Part shown: piece by piece, positions 61,621 through 64,000 of the stretch
How the letters are laid out: each line of letters opens with the position of its first letter
Numbering within the stretch: position 1 is the stretch's first letter
Assembly (NCBI GenBank): GCA_032209605.1
Contig: JASFXZ010000003.1
Coordinates: 28,608,762 to 28,672,761, forward strand
DNA from: Mactromeris polynyma
Taxonomy: Eukaryota; Mollusca; Bivalvia; Venerida; Mactridae
Direction: 5' to 3'
Length of the DNA: 64,000 nt
Notes under the pieces: generated by a model
Databases searched by the model: none
Told to the model about the DNA's origin: nothing
The model's input: only the letters and a program-made list of their open reading frames with translations
Program-made: the position numbers and the translations under genes

Positions 61621-62682
61621 AAAGGGGTACGTTACCTTACCGAAATCTACTGAATTTCGGTAAAATTATCGAAATCCATTTTTCGTTACCGATATCAACT
61701 TCAAATACAACATCTGCACTATACATAGCTAATTTCTTATTGTTTATTTTTGCTTTTTTCTGCTCTTTTTCTCCATTTTCATCTATGTTCTTATCATCCT
61801 ATGTTGTAAGTTGACTGCATGTATTTCTATGTACATGTACCTCGTGTATACCATGTTTCATTTATATTGTGTAATTAATTATTTTGTGGCGATGTGCAGA
61901 ATGCAGAAGTAAACAAAAATATCTTTAAAAAAGATGATCGGCGCAAATTGAAATAAGCGACAGTGTTGTAGTTTTTGGTCATAGCATGAACACAGTCATG
62001 TTCATAGAATCAACAAATAAACACATCGAACTATTAATATTTAGTTCGTTCATTTGTTTTTACACATAGATATATTCCATAATAACAACATGGTACACAT
62101 AGTTTGTTTCATGTTCAATAAAATTTAATACAGCGCGTAAATACAAGTACAACAAAACACAAGTACAGGATCATTGTGGTTTTGACCGTTCAGAGATTTC
62201 CATAATAACACCACTTATACAAGGTATTTATTTAAAGATGTGCATTAATAATGATACGTACGCATTTATCTAGTGACTAGATTAATAATAAGATACAATG
62301 TAAAATAATTAATAAATAACAATTGGACCTGTCTACATTAAACTATATCAAATATATCAAAACTTTCGAATCGATGAAGGCGTAAAAAGCCTAGAAAATA
62401 TGTATCTTGTAGTCCTCTTGATATTGTCAAGAAAGTTCGTATACATGAATTTTCGAACAATACTATTATTGTCACCGTTCTTTGCGTCCAATCCGATTTA
62501 CTATCACAACTATAGCATAATTACTGTTGACTGTCTGAATAACATAACATTGTTTTTGCAATCTTATTCAAAGCTGGCCAGATTTACTGTCCTATCAGTA
62601 CATTAATTTGGTTGCAGAATTGTAGACAACGTGTCTCAATATCAGCATGTCGATATAGTAGTTAGTACAGTTAACGGTTTTT

Positions 62683-64000
62683 TTAAGGAGCACCATTGTG
62701 ACATTGTTTATAAGGAGCACCATTCTGACATCGTTTAAGAGGAGCACCATTGTGATATTGTTTATGAAGAGCACCATTGTGACATTGTTTATAAGGAGCA
62801 ACATGGTGACATTGTTTATAAGGAGCACCATTGTAATATTGTTGATGAGGAGCAACATGGTGACATTGTTTATGAAGAGCAACATGGTGACATTGTTTAT
62901 AAGGAGCAACATGGTGACATTGTTTATAAGGAGCACCATTGTGACATTGTTTATAAGGAGCACCATTCTGACATCGTTTAAGAGGAGCACCATTGTGACA
63001 TTGTTTATAAGGAGCACCATTGTGACATTGTTTATAAGGAGCAACATGGTGACATTGTTTATAAGGAGCACCATTGTAATATTGTTGATGAGGAGCAACA
63101 TGGTGACATTGTTTATGAAGAGCACCATTGTGACATTGTTTATAAGGAGCAACATGGTGACATTGTTTATAAGGAGCAACATGGTGACATTGTTTATAAG
63201 GAGCAACATGGTGACATTGTTTATGAAGAGCACCATTGTGACATTGTTTATAAGGAGCAACATGGTGACATTGTTTATAAGGAGCAACATGGTGACATTG
63301 TTTATAAGGAGCAACATGGTGACATTGATGATGAGGAGCACCATTGTGACATTGTTTATAAGGAGCACCATTGTGACATTGTTTATAAGGAGCACCATTG
63401 TGACATTGTTTATAAGGAGCAACATGGTGACATTGTTTATAAGGAGCACCATTGTGACATTGTTTATAAGGAGCACCATTGTGACATTGTTTATAAGGAG
63501 CAACATGGTGACATTGTTTATAAGGAGCACCATTGTGACATTGTTTATAAGGAGCAATATGGTGACATTGTTTATAAGGAGCACCATTGTGACATTGTTT
63601 ATAAGGAGCACCATTGTGACATTGTTTATAAGGAGCACCATTGTGATATTGTTTATAAGGAGAACCATTGTGACATTGTGTATAAGGAGCAACATGGTGA
63701 CATTGTTTATAAGGAGCACCATTGTGACATTGTTTATAAGGAGCACCATTGTGACATTGTTTATAAGGAGCAACATGGTGACATTGTTTATAAGGAGCAC
63801 CATTGTAATATTGTTTATAAGGAGCAACATGGTGACATTGTTTATAAGGAGCACCATTGTGATATTGTTTATAAGGAGCACCATGGTGACATTGTTTATA
63901 AGGAGCAACATGGTGACATTGTTTATAAGGAGCACCATTGTAATATTGTTTATAAGGAGCAACATGGTGACATTGTTTATGAAGAGCAACATGGTGACAT
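62683..64000. repeat. 27-bp minisatellite (about 49 copies, continues past the window)
   Basis: The unit is close to GAGCACCATTGTGACATTGT plus TTATAAG; it alternates between CACCATTGT and CAACATGGT versions. Because 27 is a multiple of three and the unit lacks stops in one minus-strand frame, a 465-codon frame (62595-63992) spans it. The repeat peptide is MLLLINNVT-like. There is no sign of a real gene. Confidence 0.95.

Larger units (their letters stand above)
60244..62682. other. Region without recognised genes
   Basis: AT-rich, with a tRNA-like SINE head on the minus strand at about 61073-61000 (GATGGGTAGCGTGC as A-box region and GAGTTCGAGCCTCGC as B-box). A MITE-like pair of ends is at 61311 (AGGGCTCTAGAAAT) and 61620 (inverse, ATTTCTAAAGCCCTT). 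Open frames are short and without homology. Confidence 0.5.

Overview
The window is animal nuclear DNA: AT-rich, with genes split by GT-AG introns and a dense load of DNA-transposon, MITE, SINE and minisatellite sequence. Several repeats look like families I associate with bivalve molluscs (GC-rich terminal-repeat MITEs with TTA target duplications; elements ending near GGGGGGCATAAA; tRNA-headed SINEs), so a bivalve is the most likely source. This is an inference from repeat style, not a proven assignment.

Layout. (1) 1-22215: a head-to-tail array of about 3.3 copies of a 6.73-kb unit, roughly 99.9% identical between copies. Each unit carries two divergently transcribed spliced genes: a THAP zinc-finger/DDE transposase (3 exons, 473 aa) and a SWIM/YqaJ-nuclease/PHD-finger protein (4 exons, 590 aa). 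This gene pair fits the ISL2EU (IS4EU) group of transposons, relatives of PIF/Harbinger. The two start codons flank a 182-bp imperfect palindrome that I read as the abutted terminal inverted repeats of neighbouring elements. The last copy is cut inside the YqaJ exon next to a tRNA-derived SINE. (2) 22407-24710: a three-exon gene for a small RPA-like OB-fold protein, with an apparent frame break in its first exon. (3) 24711-33247: no convincing gene; it contains a 1.68-kb element with ~225-bp terminal inverted repeats and an internal array of hairpin-forming satellite units. (4) 33248-44402, minus strand: a complete 12-exon NUF2 gene (kinetochore NDC80 complex) with transposon remnants and a 71-bp minisatellite in its introns, and a candidate CDE/CHR cell-cycle promoter near 46.27 kb. 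(5) 44.5-48.5 kb: nested SINEs in a MITE-like element, a Harbinger-like MITE and two minisatellites. (6) 48.5-53.5 kb: the 3' exons and probable long 3' UTR of an unrecognised minus-strand gene. (7) 55993-60241: a 4.25-kb terminal-repeat element rich in GATATCGG motifs that encloses DUF4806-like exons. (8) 62.68-64.0 kb: a 27-bp minisatellite that runs off the window.

How the parts may work together. In the array, the transposase would bind terminal repeats through its THAP finger and cut with its DDE site, while the YqaJ-type nuclease, tied to a PHD histone reader and a SWIM finger, would be the accessory protein. Both genes begin within about 30-70 bp of the palindrome, so the same sequence probably serves as ends and promoter. 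The three inner transposase copies and three YqaJ copies that are fully present keep open reading frames, which points to very recent amplification, if the array is not an assembly artefact.
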